Assembly: GCA_937899245.1 (NCBI GenBank)
Contig: CALDKB010000006.1
Coordinates: 62,001 to 126,000, forward strand
DNA: 64,000 nucleotides
Origin: an uncultured Bacteroidales bacterium
GTDB lineage: Bacteria > Bacteroidota > Bacteroidia > Bacteroidales > ML635J-15
Direction: 5' to 3'
The stretch's first letter is position 1. Each line of letters opens with the position of its first letter. A program made the position numbers and the translations under genes. Under the pieces are notes generated by a model, which was not told the DNA's origin, did not search any database, and saw only the letters and a list, made by a program, of their open reading frames with translations. Below are positions 33,628 through 42,066 of this stretch, in pieces.

Positions 33628-34776
33628 ATGAGTACCTACATAGTATTGGGACTTTCGAGTAAGCGGCGCGAAGATGCGCTGAAGATATACGAGCGCGCAA
33701 ACGAACTGCTGAAAGAATTGAATACTGAGGAAAGCAAAAAGATTAAGTTCGACTTTGAAGACCAATTGCCAAATGGCGAATACGGATTCTCTTTCGATTC
33801 GTGTAACGGCGATTTGTGTAGCATCGCTTTCGATATTATCACGGATGTTGTCGCTTCGTTTCCCGAAATGACGTTGCACTTCGTGGAGTGTGGTGAAGGT
33901 CCAGTGACGACAGAAGGCTTCTCGGAAAATGGGAAACTGTATGAGATGGATGCCCCAAAGGACGAAAATGGAAGATACCTTCTGGACGATGGCGAGAGTG
34001 TGGTGTATATTTATCCGCTGGAACTACTCACGGAAGCTCTGAACGAATCGCGCTACACTACATACAACCTATGCCACCGATTGCTTTGGCTCAAGGTAAA
34101 CACACCTGATGATGCAAAAGCGTATGTGCTGGAGGAAACCAGCAACGAGCAGAGCGTCAATGTGGGCGACATCGCACAAAAACTTTTCGGCGTCATTAAG
34201 GAAGCGCACGCAGAAAAATCGGATGGCAGTGCCGACTTCACCGCTATGGAAAACCAGACACGCCAATGGATGGAGGAGGGTGCCGAGAACATCTGCAAGG
34301 CGTCATTTATGTATAATGGCAACTACTGTACGGTTGACATTCTGCGGAAAAACGGCGATAGGTGGGACATCTACAAGGTTCAGCCCGAATTTGCCGAAGG
34401 GGAGACAAATCCAGAAGTGTTTGCGCCGAGCCTTGCCTACCAGAAATGGGTGCTTACGCAGTGCGGTGTAAAAGTCGGCAATGCTTACCTTGTAGGCGAG
34501 CAACAGGGCGAATCCGATTTGCAAAGGCATGTCATCGATATGAATGCTCTGGTTGAAACCGAATATCCCAAAGTCGAAAAGCAAGTGTGGTTGGCGTTGC
34601 ACTATCTTCGCAACAGAAGGTATGGCCCGTTCAACGATCTTCCAGACCCTTGTGTGGAGGGCTGCCCATTCATGGAATATTGCAAGCAAAATGTTAAGCG
34701 TCGTTCCTATCAAACGGCAGAAGACTATGTGCCGTTACTGAAAAAGGATGATGAAGATGACGACTTGCCGTTCTAA
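33628..34776 (+). CDS. fusion of an unknown domain with an inactivated Cas4-like domain and an SSB-like C-terminal tip
   Basis: 382 residues. Residues 1-135 are an unknown alpha/beta domain. From SRYTTYNLCHRLLWLKVN onward the protein is clearly homologous to the N-terminal Cas4-like part of the DUF2779 protein at 35819 (shared KEAHAEKSDG, TRQWMEEGAENICKASF, VDILRKNGD, YQKWVLTQCGVKV). At the nuclease core, where the relative has WDIYEVKSSS, this protein has WDIYKVQPEF, losing both the Glu and Lys of ExK, so it should be catalytically dead. The Cys cluster is retained in part (C at NLCHR, CVEGCPFMEYC). The C-terminus DDEDDDLPF matches the acidic tip of single-stranded-DNA-binding proteins. The DUF2779 exonuclease part is absent. 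Confidence 0.75.
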   Translation: MSTYIVLGLSSKRREDALKIYERANELLKELNTEESKKIKFDFEDQLPNGEYGFSFDSCNGDLCSIAFDIITDVVASFPEMTLHFVECGEGPVTTEGFSENGKLYEMDAPKDENGRYLLDDGESVVYIYPLELLTEALNESRYTTYNLCHRLLWLKVNTPDDAKAYVLEETSNEQSVNVGDIAQKLFGVIKEAHAEKSDGSADFTAMENQTRQWMEEGAENICKASFMYNGNYCTVDILRKNGDRWDIYKVQPEFAEGETNPEVFAPSLAYQKWVLTQCGVKVGNAYLVGEQQGESDLQRHVIDMNALVETEYPKVEKQVWLALHYLRNRRYGPFNDLPDPCVEGCPFMEYCKQNVKRRSYQTAEDYVPLLKKDDEDDDLPF

Positions 34777-34916
34777 AAACCTTGAACTTTGAATTTTTGA
34801 ACTTTGAACATTAAATTTCCCAACCATATTGGATATATTATAGCAGTATTGATGATGCATCACGGTACAACAAATAAACAATTTCAAACAAACAGAAACT
34901 TGTAAACGAAATTAAT

Positions 34917-35729
34917 ATGGATAATAGAATTGAATCGCTGATTAACTCATTAGAACGCAATTATAACCGTTGGGAAGAACCTTGCATAGATTTTACAGGT
35001 GAAGAAGTTATTGTAAACCGTGAAGAAATAATCTCTAGAGATACGACTGAAGAAGAACGCAATTTGATGGAGAACATTGCCAACGATTTGAAAAGCCTCA
35101 GGTACGAAGAAATATTAAAATTCCTTTATGAGATAGTCATTCCATTCGGACATCGACCATTCGATGAGATATACATCGAACTAATTAGACGTGGTGAAGA
35201 ATGGGCTTTAGAAATAGACAATCCAACCGTTCTGCAAAAATATAGTGACAAAGGAAATGACTATGCCACATACGCATTGTATGAAAAGTACATGCATGGA
35301 GATGAAAAAAATGGCATATTCATCAATCATAAAAAAGCACGCGAATATTATGATATGGTTGGCGATATTCCAAATAAAGAAGAATGGGATGATAACGAAG
35401 ATCCAGGCGAAGATTATCCTGAGACATATCAATATTCGCTTTATGGAAACAAAGAAACAATCAATGAGGTGGAGAATTTAATCAACGCCATTCTTCAGAG
35501 ATTTGGAGATTGGGATGAGTTTAGATTTTATGTTCCACAACAAAACGTAATGAAAGAACTCGTTGATAGTGATTCAGAATACTATCGTGGTAATATCATT
35601 GGGTTGAAAAGATATTCTTCCCGTAATCTGATTATAACCACTGAATCTAATTCATCAGAACCATTGCTCTATGCACTGAGGTATAGATTTAAGAATCTTA
35701 ATGTAGAAGTGAAAAAACTCGATCTTTAA
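34917..35729 (+). CDS. hypothetical protein with a Sel1-like segment
   Basis: 270 residues with no signal peptide. The middle (about 115-150, YATYALYEKYMHGDEKNG followed by HKKAREYYDM) resembles one Sel1-like repeat, a short helical pair for protein contacts. The N-terminal half is acidic and helical (residues 40-90), and the C-terminal 80 residues (ETINEVENLINAILQRFGDWDEFRFYV) are alpha/beta and not recognised. It lies between the two Cas4-like genes on the same strand, 140 bp after the first and 89 bp before the second, with low-complexity leaders of the ACTTTGAAC type on both sides. Confidence 0.65.
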   Translation: MDNRIESLINSLERNYNRWEEPCIDFTGEEVIVNREEIISRDTTEEERNLMENIANDLKSLRYEEILKFLYEIVIPFGHRPFDEIYIELIRRGEEWALEIDNPTVLQKYSDKGNDYATYALYEKYMHGDEKNGIFINHKKAREYYDMVGDIPNKEEWDDNEDPGEDYPETYQYSLYGNKETINEVENLINAILQRFGDWDEFRFYVPQQNVMKELVDSDSEYYRGNIIGLKRYSSRNLIITTESNSSEPLLYALRYRFKNLNVEVKKLDL

Positions 35730-35818
35730 TGAACCTTGAACATTAAACTTTGAACGTTAAACAAGAAACTTAGAAACTTAGAAACGGCGTTAGCCAAAAA
35801 ACTTAGAAACGATCGTAT

Positions 35819-37426
35819 ATGGAACATTCTGCAAAAGGACTTTCAAAATCGCGCTACACGGCATATTGCCAGTGTCCGAAATTATTGTGGCTCAAGGTAA
35901 ACAAACCAGATGAGGCAACTGAGAATGCAGCCGTGGAGGCTCGTTTCGAGCAGGGCAACAATGTCGGCGACCTTGCTATGGGGCTTTTCGGCGACTTCAA
36001 GGAAGCACACGCCGAGAAGTCTGATGGTAGACTCGACCTTGCCGCAATGGCAAGCCAGACACGCCAATGGTTGGAGGAGGGCGTGGAGAACATCTGCGAG
36101 GCTTCGTTTACTTACGAGCGAAATCGTGTATTGGAGAATCTGTTTTCCGATTCGGACAGACCGCTTGTAACGGCGTGGAAGGAATCGCACTATTGCGCTG
36201 TGGACATACTTAGGAAAAACGGCGACGGCTGGGATATCTACGAGGTAAAAAGTTCAAGTTTTCCGGAATGTGACGGCGAGGAGACCAGATTGGAAAAGTA
36301 TGCTCCCGACATTGCCTATCAGAAATGGGTGCTTACGCAGTGTGGCGTAAAGGTTATCAATACATATCTTGTCTGCCTTAACAGCGACTATGTTCGGCAG
36401 GGTGAACTCGACTTGCAGAAGCTTTTCGTCATTATTGATATGAAGGCTCTGGTCGAAAAGGAATATTCAAAAGTCCATACTCAGGTTTCAAGGGCATCGA
36501 GTTTGCTTAACAGCGATACCGAACCATCAGCCGAACTTTCCGAAAACTGCATGAAGCCATACGCTTGTGCCTTCTGGGACTATTGCAAGCAGCTGCATAA
36601 TGTTCCGCAGGACAAACCTACGGTTTTTGACCTTTATAGGATGAACTTCAAGAAGAAGTTGGAACACTATGAAGCTGGCAATCAGACATTTGAGGAACTG
36701 CGAAACGAAAAGCTGACCGATAAGCAGCAGATGCAGGTGGAATGTACGCTGAACCATACCGAGCACATTGATAGGGAAGGTATCCGCGATTTTCTGTCGC
36801 AACTGAGTTATCCGCTTTATTTTCTTGATTTTGAAACCTTGCAACAGGCGGTTCCGCAGTACGATGGCCAGAGACCGTACCAGCAGATTACATTCCAGTA
36901 TTCGCTTCATATCAAGGAGAGTGCCGATGCTCCATATCAGCACAAGGAGTTCCTTGCACCCAGCGATGGCACCGATCCGCGCAGAGCCTTGGCCGAACAG
37001 TTGTGCCGCGACATTCCTATGGATGTCTGCACCTTGGCCTACAACAAGGGCTTCGAGTGCGGTCGCATCAAGGAGTTGGCTACGCTGTATCCAGATCTTG
37101 CCGCGCATCTGCTCAACATCCGCGACCACATACAGGACTTGCTAGTCCCATTCCAGAACGGCTGTTACTATGTCCCAGCAATGGGTGGCTCGTTCAGTAT
37201 CAAGAGCGTGTTGCCAGCACTTTTCCCCGATGAACCATCGCTCAACTATCACAATCTTGATGAGCGGTGCCAGAACGGTGGCGATGCAATGTCAATTTTT
37301 CCGCGCATCAAGGATATGCCGCCAGCCGAAGCCGCAGCCAGCTGCGAAGCCTTGCTCCGCTACTGCGAACTCGACACATGGGCAATGGTAAAGGTTTGGG
37401 AAAAATTAAAGGAAACGTTGGAATGA
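35819..37426 (+). CDS. DUF2779 protein: Cas4-like nuclease plus DEDD-type exonuclease domain
   Basis: 535 residues. The N-terminal part has SKSRYTAYCQCPKLLWL (first Cys of an Fe-S cluster), then VDILRKNGDGWDIYEVKSSS, giving D...ExK, and C-x5-CAFWDYC further on (about 240-255). This is the layout of Cas4/AddB-type Fe-S nucleases. The C-terminal DUF2779 domain has YFLDFETLQQAVPQY (DxE, about 340-355), LAYNKGFECGRIKEL and RYCELDTWAMVKVW (final acidic motif), fitting a DEDD 3'-5' exonuclease fold. Such proteins are widespread but their role is not established. All catalytic residues appear present, in contrast to the paralogue at 33628. Confidence 0.82.
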   Translation: MEHSAKGLSKSRYTAYCQCPKLLWLKVNKPDEATENAAVEARFEQGNNVGDLAMGLFGDFKEAHAEKSDGRLDLAAMASQTRQWLEEGVENICEASFTYERNRVLENLFSDSDRPLVTAWKESHYCAVDILRKNGDGWDIYEVKSSSFPECDGEETRLEKYAPDIAYQKWVLTQCGVKVINTYLVCLNSDYVRQGELDLQKLFVIIDMKALVEKEYSKVHTQVSRASSLLNSDTEPSAELSENCMKPYACAFWDYCKQLHNVPQDKPTVFDLYRMNFKKKLEHYEAGNQTFEELRNEKLTDKQQMQVECTLNHTEHIDREGIRDFLSQLSYPLYFLDFETLQQAVPQYDGQRPYQQITFQYSLHIKESADAPYQHKEFLAPSDGTDPRRALAEQLCRDIPMDVCTLAYNKGFECGRIKELATLYPDLAAHLLNIRDHIQDLLVPFQNGCYYVPAMGGSFSIKSVLPALFPDEPSLNYHNLDERCQNGGDAMSIFPRIKDMPPAEAAASCEALLRYCELDTWAMVKVWEKLKETLE

Positions 37427-37482
37427 ATGTTTACAATGTAGCGTCGCAATGCATTGTACTCGCTACAAATCATTAACAATCT

Positions 37483-38184
37483 ATGAAAACTATTTTTGAA
37501 TTAGTCAGAATTACAACCAACAGCAAAAGTCGCTATCCTGTCCGCAAAACTCGAAAGTGGGATATGGGTTTTTTCTCGACTTTGGCGAAGGCCGAGAAAC
37601 AAATACGCAAGGATGTTAAGATTTGTCGAGCATGGGAGAGTGATCTTCTGAAGCATATTGCCGAGGAAGAGGATTACCGCAACGATGAGAAAAGTGGTGG
37701 ACACGATGTTGTCTTGGCGTACAAAATAACCGAGCGAGAATTGGATGAAGAGCAAGGGGAAAATATTCAGTCCGTTCGTACATACACTGCCGATGGAAGC
37801 CCTAACGATAAGTGTTTGCTTGACCACAAATGCGAGCGGCATTTTGAAGGTCGTCCGCCGGAACAGATTCGCTTTCATCCGGGCGACATCGTGGAGGTGA
37901 TTGACGAGAGGCAGGCGGAACTATGTGTTGTTGAACACGCTCAGCCGACTGAAGATGATTACAAACGATTCTGTAATCGTTGTCAGGAAAAGTACAATGA
38001 AATTCTGTTCCATTGGGATTACAGCGATGACAGTTATCTGGTTGAATCGTTGGGCGAAGGTGATACGCATTTTCATCCTCTGTCACCGTATGTTTTCTGT
38101 CCAACAAAGCCACTATCTAAGGCGTTGAAAGACAAGTTTAAGTCAAAGTATGAAGAAATACTTGCCCGTTATGGTAAACATTGA
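37483..38184 (+). CDS. hypothetical protein
   Basis: 233 residues, hydrophilic, no signal or membrane segment. The N-terminal 120 residues (FELVRITTNSKSRYPVRKTRKWDMGFFSTLAKAE) look like a small alpha/beta domain. The centre has FHPGDIVEVIDERQAELCVVEHAQPTEDDY, resembling a beta-barrel SH3-like strand set. The C-terminus is charged. I do not recognise a family. It follows the DUF2779 gene by 56 bp on the same strand and is followed by a REP-like element, so it closes this six-gene run. Confidence 0.6.
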   Translation: MKTIFELVRITTNSKSRYPVRKTRKWDMGFFSTLAKAEKQIRKDVKICRAWESDLLKHIAEEEDYRNDEKSGGHDVVLAYKITERELDEEQGENIQSVRTYTADGSPNDKCLLDHKCERHFEGRPPEQIRFHPGDIVEVIDERQAELCVVEHAQPTEDDYKRFCNRCQEKYNEILFHWDYSDDSYLVESLGEGDTHFHPLSPYVFCPTKPLSKALKDKFKSKYEEILARYGKH

Positions 38185-38265
38185 TAGAATATGGCTATAG
38201 TTTGATATTCAACTTTTTTTTTGTTTTTATAACAAGCAGATTATCACAACGTTAAAAAAGAGGAT

Positions 38266-38421
38266 GTCATTCCACAAGTCAGAACATACACGCGATACGG
38301 AATGGGGAGCGTTGTAATGTTCGACTATGCGGAATCTCCCATTAGTACATAAAGGAGATTCCGTATAAGTGAACTCACAAGCAACGTTCCTTATGCTGTT
38401 CGTTCAACTTTACGGAATGAC
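38266..38421. repeat. REP-like inverted-repeat element
   Basis: The outer arms GTCATTCC (38266-38273) and GGAATGAC (38414-38421) enclose an inner hairpin GGAATCTCC/GGAGATTCC (38331-38339 with 38354-38362). The left half matches 29954-30006. It fills the 300-bp gap between 38184 and 38486 and separates two convergent gene runs. Confidence 0.7.
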
Positions 38422-38485
38422 GGCAAATGGTTGACAAAAAAATCAGAATAATTTCAGTTGTTTGTAAAACTAGAGCCTAAAATAT

Positions 38486-39322
38486 TTATTTTTCTCTGTC
38501 GTACCAACTGCCAAATGATGCTTCCGATTCATTTGTAGTGAATTTTCCATTGCTGTCAATCCAGCCCCATTTCCTATTAAGCAGTACGCGAGTGTAATTT
38601 TCCGAGTTTATAGAAACATCGTCAAAAATTGGTTGGGTATAGGTGTCGCCCCACAGAAAGCCAATTTTGCCATCCTTCACCACTGGTATAGCGCCATCAG
38701 GGTCCTGCATTGAATAAACCTCGTCCAAGTCGATAGGAGTGGACTCGGAGCCATTGTTTCCATCAAGGATGCCCATCTTGCCGTTTTGCACCGCCAAAAA
38801 ATAGTCGATATACGACCAGAAATAGCGGTAAATGCGTTCGTAGCCCTTGGTCAAAAGTTGCTGATCTTTGATGTCGTATAGAAAGTAGCGGCTGTTATGG
38901 ATAACCGGAATCAAATTGGTTCGTTCGAAGCAAGTGTAGAGTTCGGGGAAGTCATCGAATTGTGGTTCTATTAGAATCTTTCCGCACACATCGCGAAGTC
39001 CTTTCTTTCCGTTATCGCCTGTGAAAATCTGGTCGCGCATATCGAGGTGCATTCTGCGGAAATTGTTCTCTATTTTCGAATATCTTTCGACTTCCTCTGA
39101 TGTGTATTTCCTCTCCAATCGCGAAGCCACTCCTCCGTAAAAACATTCGCGTATATGCCGTGCTTCAATGTATTCCTTGGCAGTTTGCACATCAGGCACG
39201 GTGCATTCTACATAGCAATTTCGACCACAAATCCAGTCGTGCCACATGCCATGCAGAGCTTTTTTGTTGGCTTTCTCTGCAGTCCAGAGATATGATAGTT
39301 CGTTGTTGTTCATGTTGTTCAA
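38486..39322 (-). CDS. WG-repeat-like protein
   Basis: 278 residues without a signal peptide. The C-terminal half contains repeats of the WG (KWG) type: GKKGLRDVCGKILIEPQFDD, NGKMGILDGNNG, DGKIGFLWGDTYTQPIFDDV and NRKWGWIDSNGKFTTNE. These short beta repeats occur in many proteins of the phylum, often of unknown role. The N-terminal third is helical with CGRNCYVECTVPDVQTAKEYIEARH. It starts 5 bp after the stop of the upstream gene 39328 on the same strand, so they form an operon that converges on the accessory run from the left. Confidence 0.7.
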   Translation of the reverse strand: MNNMNNNELSYLWTAEKANKKALHGMWHDWICGRNCYVECTVPDVQTAKEYIEARHIRECFYGGVASRLERKYTSEEVERYSKIENNFRRMHLDMRDQIFTGDNGKKGLRDVCGKILIEPQFDDFPELYTCFERTNLIPVIHNSRYFLYDIKDQQLLTKGYERIYRYFWSYIDYFLAVQNGKMGILDGNNGSESTPIDLDEVYSMQDPDGAIPVVKDGKIGFLWGDTYTQPIFDDVSINSENYTRVLLNRKWGWIDSNGKFTTNESEASFGSWYDREK

Positions 39323-39327
39323 TTGTG

Positions 39328-39741
39328 TTATTTCAACGATTCAAATACATCGCAACTTGTTATTTCTGCATTCCAATGTTTCAACAAAATATCCTTGTTG
39401 CGTACAACCCATTCTTTTATGCTTGCGATTTGTTTTGGTGTTAGCGATATTTTATCCAAATCATTGGACTCTAACAGTATTTTCGGCTCGTCAGATATTG
39501 ACATTGGAATGCTTTCTAAGATTTGAGGCTTGATTGCAGTATTGTTTTGAAATCTTATTCGGGGCGTATTGTGTTGGTTTGTTTGCAAAATGTAGGTTTG
39601 AATCCACACAATGACATCCAATTCGGTTTTCCGTTGCGAAATGCTTGACAATTCCAATAGCATATCGTCCGTAATGGTATTTGCAATATCATTAAACGAT
39701 TCGTAGTTGTTTGGTTCTTCTGTTTTATCAATTTGATTCAT
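39328..39741 (-). CDS. small hypothetical protein
   Basis: 137 residues, acidic, no signal peptide and no membrane segment. The C-terminal end (ISLTPKQIASIKEWVVRNKDILLKHWNAEI) is a helical module frequent at the end of small proteins in this phylum; the rest is not recognised. It is the first gene of a two-gene operon with the WG-repeat protein. The gap upstream to gyrB (39742-39992) contains the gyrB promoter and a C/T-rich stretch. Confidence 0.55.
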   Translation of the reverse strand: MNQIDKTEEPNNYESFNDIANTITDDMLLELSSISQRKTELDVIVWIQTYILQTNQHNTPRIRFQNNTAIKPQILESIPMSISDEPKILLESNDLDKISLTPKQIASIKEWVVRNKDILLKHWNAEITSCDVFESLK

Positions 39742-39955
39742 ATCAGTCTTTTATAATTTACTCACTAATATATTGAATACTTTTCGTTTTTTTTAGAAAG
39801 TTGTGTCGGATTTACTGCATTCCTTTTTTTGCCTTTTGTTTTCAAGCCCGTTAGCCTGTTCGCCTTTTCTTCTGTTCGCCTTTTTTGTCAACTTTTACTC
39901 TCCAATTCGGTTAATAACTATCTTTAAAAACTTCGTTTTTCCGTTGGAAAATTGT

Positions 39956-39963
39956 TACCTTTG
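39956..39963 (+). promoter_or_regulatory. promoter -7 element of gyrB
   Basis: TACCTTTG matches TAnnTTTG, 29 bp before the ATG. The expected -33 TTG is not at the right spacing. Confidence 0.5.
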
Positions 39964-39992
39964 CGCACGTTTAAAGAAAATAAAAAATTTTT

Positions 39993-41978
39993 ATGGCAGA
40001 AGATAAAGACTTGGAACAGAACGGTGCTGTAAATGCCCAGCAAACGGGTGCAGACTATTCCGCAAATAGCATTCAGGTCCTGGAAGGTTTGGAAGCAGTT
40101 CGCAAGCGTCCGGCAATGTATATTGGCGATATTAGCGAAAAGGGCTTGCACCATTTGGTATACGAAGTTGTTGATAACTCTATCGACGAGGCAATGGCCG
40201 GCTATTGCAACGAGATTTACGTTCGCATAGGCAAGGGCAATTGCATTCTTGTAAGCGATAATGGACGTGGTATTCCGGTAGGAATGCACGAGAAGGAACA
40301 TAAGTCGGCCCTTGAGGTTGTTATGACAGTGCTTCATGCCGGTGGTAAGTTCGACAAGGGCTCGTACAAGGTTTCCGGTGGTTTGCACGGCGTTGGCGTT
40401 TCCTGCGTTAATGCATTGTCGAAGAAGCTTGTGGCAACTGTTTGCCGCGAGGGTAAGATTTACCGCCAGGAATATGCATACGGCAAGCCGGTGACTCAGG
40501 TGGAGATTATCGGGGAAACCGACAAGACGGGAACAACCGTTGAGTTCTGGCCTGATGATTCGATATTTACAGTAACCGAATACAAGTACGAAATCCTTGA
40601 AACACGCATTCGTGACTTGTCTTACCTAAACAAGGGCATTAAGTTGGTTCTTGAGGATGTGCGTGAGCTTGACGAGAATGGAAACGGCATCAAGAAGGAA
40701 TTCTATTCTGAAAATGGCTTGAGCGAATTTGTTGAGTATCTTGACGAAGGTCGCGAGAAACTTACTGGAAGCGTAATTCATACATCTACAGTTAAAAACG
40801 GTGTTCCAGTTGAAATAGCACTTCAGTACAATAACGAATACACGGAAAACCTCCATTCGTTCGTAAACAACATCAATACCATCGAAGGTGGTACGCACTT
40901 GACAGGTTTCCGTCGCGGTTTGACAAGAACCTTGAAAAACTATGCTGAAACATCAGGTATGTTAGCTAAAGCAAAGGTTGAGATAAATGGCGATGACTTC
41001 CGTGAGGGTCTTACTGCTGTGATTTCGGTCAAGGTGGCAGAACCTCAGTTTGAAGGTCAGACTAAGACTAAACTTGGAAACAGCGATATTATCGGAGTCG
41101 TTGACCAGGCGGTAAGCGAAATGCTTGGCATTTATCTCGAAGAAAATCCAAACGAAGCCAAGGCAATAGTCGACAAGGTTGTTCTTGCTGCACAGGCTCG
41201 TATTGCGGCTCGCAAGGCAAGGGAACAGGTTCAGCGTAAGAACGTTATGTCTGGCGCAGGACTTCCAGGAAAATTGTCGGATTGCTCTGATAGGGATCCG
41301 GAAAAGTGTGAGTTGTTCCTTGTCGAGGGTGATTCTGCAGGCGGTACGGCAAAGCAGGGCCGTGACAAGAATTTCCAGGCAATACTCCCGTTGAGAGGTA
41401 AAATCCTGAACGTTGAAAAGGCAATGCCTCACAGGGTACTCGACAGCGAAGAAATTAGGAACATATATTCGGCTTTGGGCGTAACTATCGGAACTGCCGA
41501 CGATAGCAAGGCCTTGAACTTGGAAAAGCTTCGCTATCACAAAATTATAATCATGGCCGATGCCGATGTCGATGGTCGACATATCGCAACGCTTATCATG
41601 ACTTTCTTCTTCCGCTACATGAGGCCTATTATAGAAAAAGGTTACCTCTACATCGCAATGCCACCTTTATATCTTGTTAAAAAAGGCAATATCGGCAAGT
41701 ACGCATGGACGGATGAAGAACGAATTGCTTTGGTCAACGAAATGGGCAAGGGCAGCGAATCGGGCTTGAAGGTTCAGCGCTACAAAGGTCTTGGTGAAAT
41801 GAACGACGACCAGTTGTGGGAAACTACAATGGACCCCAACGGAAGAACTGTAAAGCAGGTTACTATCGAAAATGCAAGTGAAGCCGACAGAATCTTCTCT
41901 ATGTTAATGGGTGACGAGGTTGGACCACGCCGCGAATTTATCGAAGCACATGCAACTTACGCTAATATAGACGCTTAG
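39993..41978 (+). CDS. gyrB: DNA gyrase subunit B
   Basis: 661 residues. It contains, in order: the GHKL ATPase (VRKRPAMYIGD, EVVDNSIDEAMAG, DNGRGIPVG, GGLHGVGVSCVNALS), the transducer, the TOPRIM domain (LFLVEGDSAGGTAKQGRDKNFQAILPLRGKI and MADADVDGRHIATL) and the C-terminal QRYKGLGEMN. It introduces negative supercoils together with GyrA, which is not in the window. The GyrB signature QRYKGLGEMN and the short spacing before the TOPRIM Asp residues favour gyrB over parE. It stands alone under its own promoter and marks the right border of the accessory region. Confidence 0.96.
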   Translation: MAEDKDLEQNGAVNAQQTGADYSANSIQVLEGLEAVRKRPAMYIGDISEKGLHHLVYEVVDNSIDEAMAGYCNEIYVRIGKGNCILVSDNGRGIPVGMHEKEHKSALEVVMTVLHAGGKFDKGSYKVSGGLHGVGVSCVNALSKKLVATVCREGKIYRQEYAYGKPVTQVEIIGETDKTGTTVEFWPDDSIFTVTEYKYEILETRIRDLSYLNKGIKLVLEDVRELDENGNGIKKEFYSENGLSEFVEYLDEGREKLTGSVIHTSTVKNGVPVEIALQYNNEYTENLHSFVNNINTIEGGTHLTGFRRGLTRTLKNYAETSGMLAKAKVEINGDDFREGLTAVISVKVAEPQFEGQTKTKLGNSDIIGVVDQAVSEMLGIYLEENPNEAKAIVDKVVLAAQARIAARKAREQVQRKNVMSGAGLPGKLSDCSDRDPEKCELFLVEGDSAGGTAKQGRDKNFQAILPLRGKILNVEKAMPHRVLDSEEIRNIYSALGVTIGTADDSKALNLEKLRYHKIIIMADADVDGRHIATLIMTFFFRYMRPIIEKGYLYIAMPPLYLVKKGNIGKYAWTDEERIALVNEMGKGSESGLKVQRYKGLGEMNDDQLWETTMDPNGRTVKQVTIENASEADRIFSMLMGDEVGPRREFIEAHATYANIDA

Positions 41979-42009
41979 GCTAAACATGTTATTAAACAAT
42001 TAAAAAAGA

Positions 42010-42040
42010 TTGTTCACGCAAACAAAAGAATATAATTTTG
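42010..42040 (+). promoter_or_regulatory. promoter of korAB
   Basis: TTG (42010-42012), a 20-bp spacer, then TAATTTTG (42033-42040), 26 bp before the korA ATG. Confidence 0.75.
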
Positions 42041-42066
42041 CAGTTTAAAATTTTAAAAACACAGCA

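Noticed and set aside
30289..37426. CRISPR-Cas locus suggested by Cas4-like proteins
   Set aside because: No cas1, cas2, effector genes or repeat array; the Cas4-like fold here is part of the DUF2779 family.
39993..41978. parE rather than gyrB
   Set aside because: Overall motif set, length and single-gene context fit gyrB better; a definite call would need phylogeny, but the gyrase assignment is well supported.
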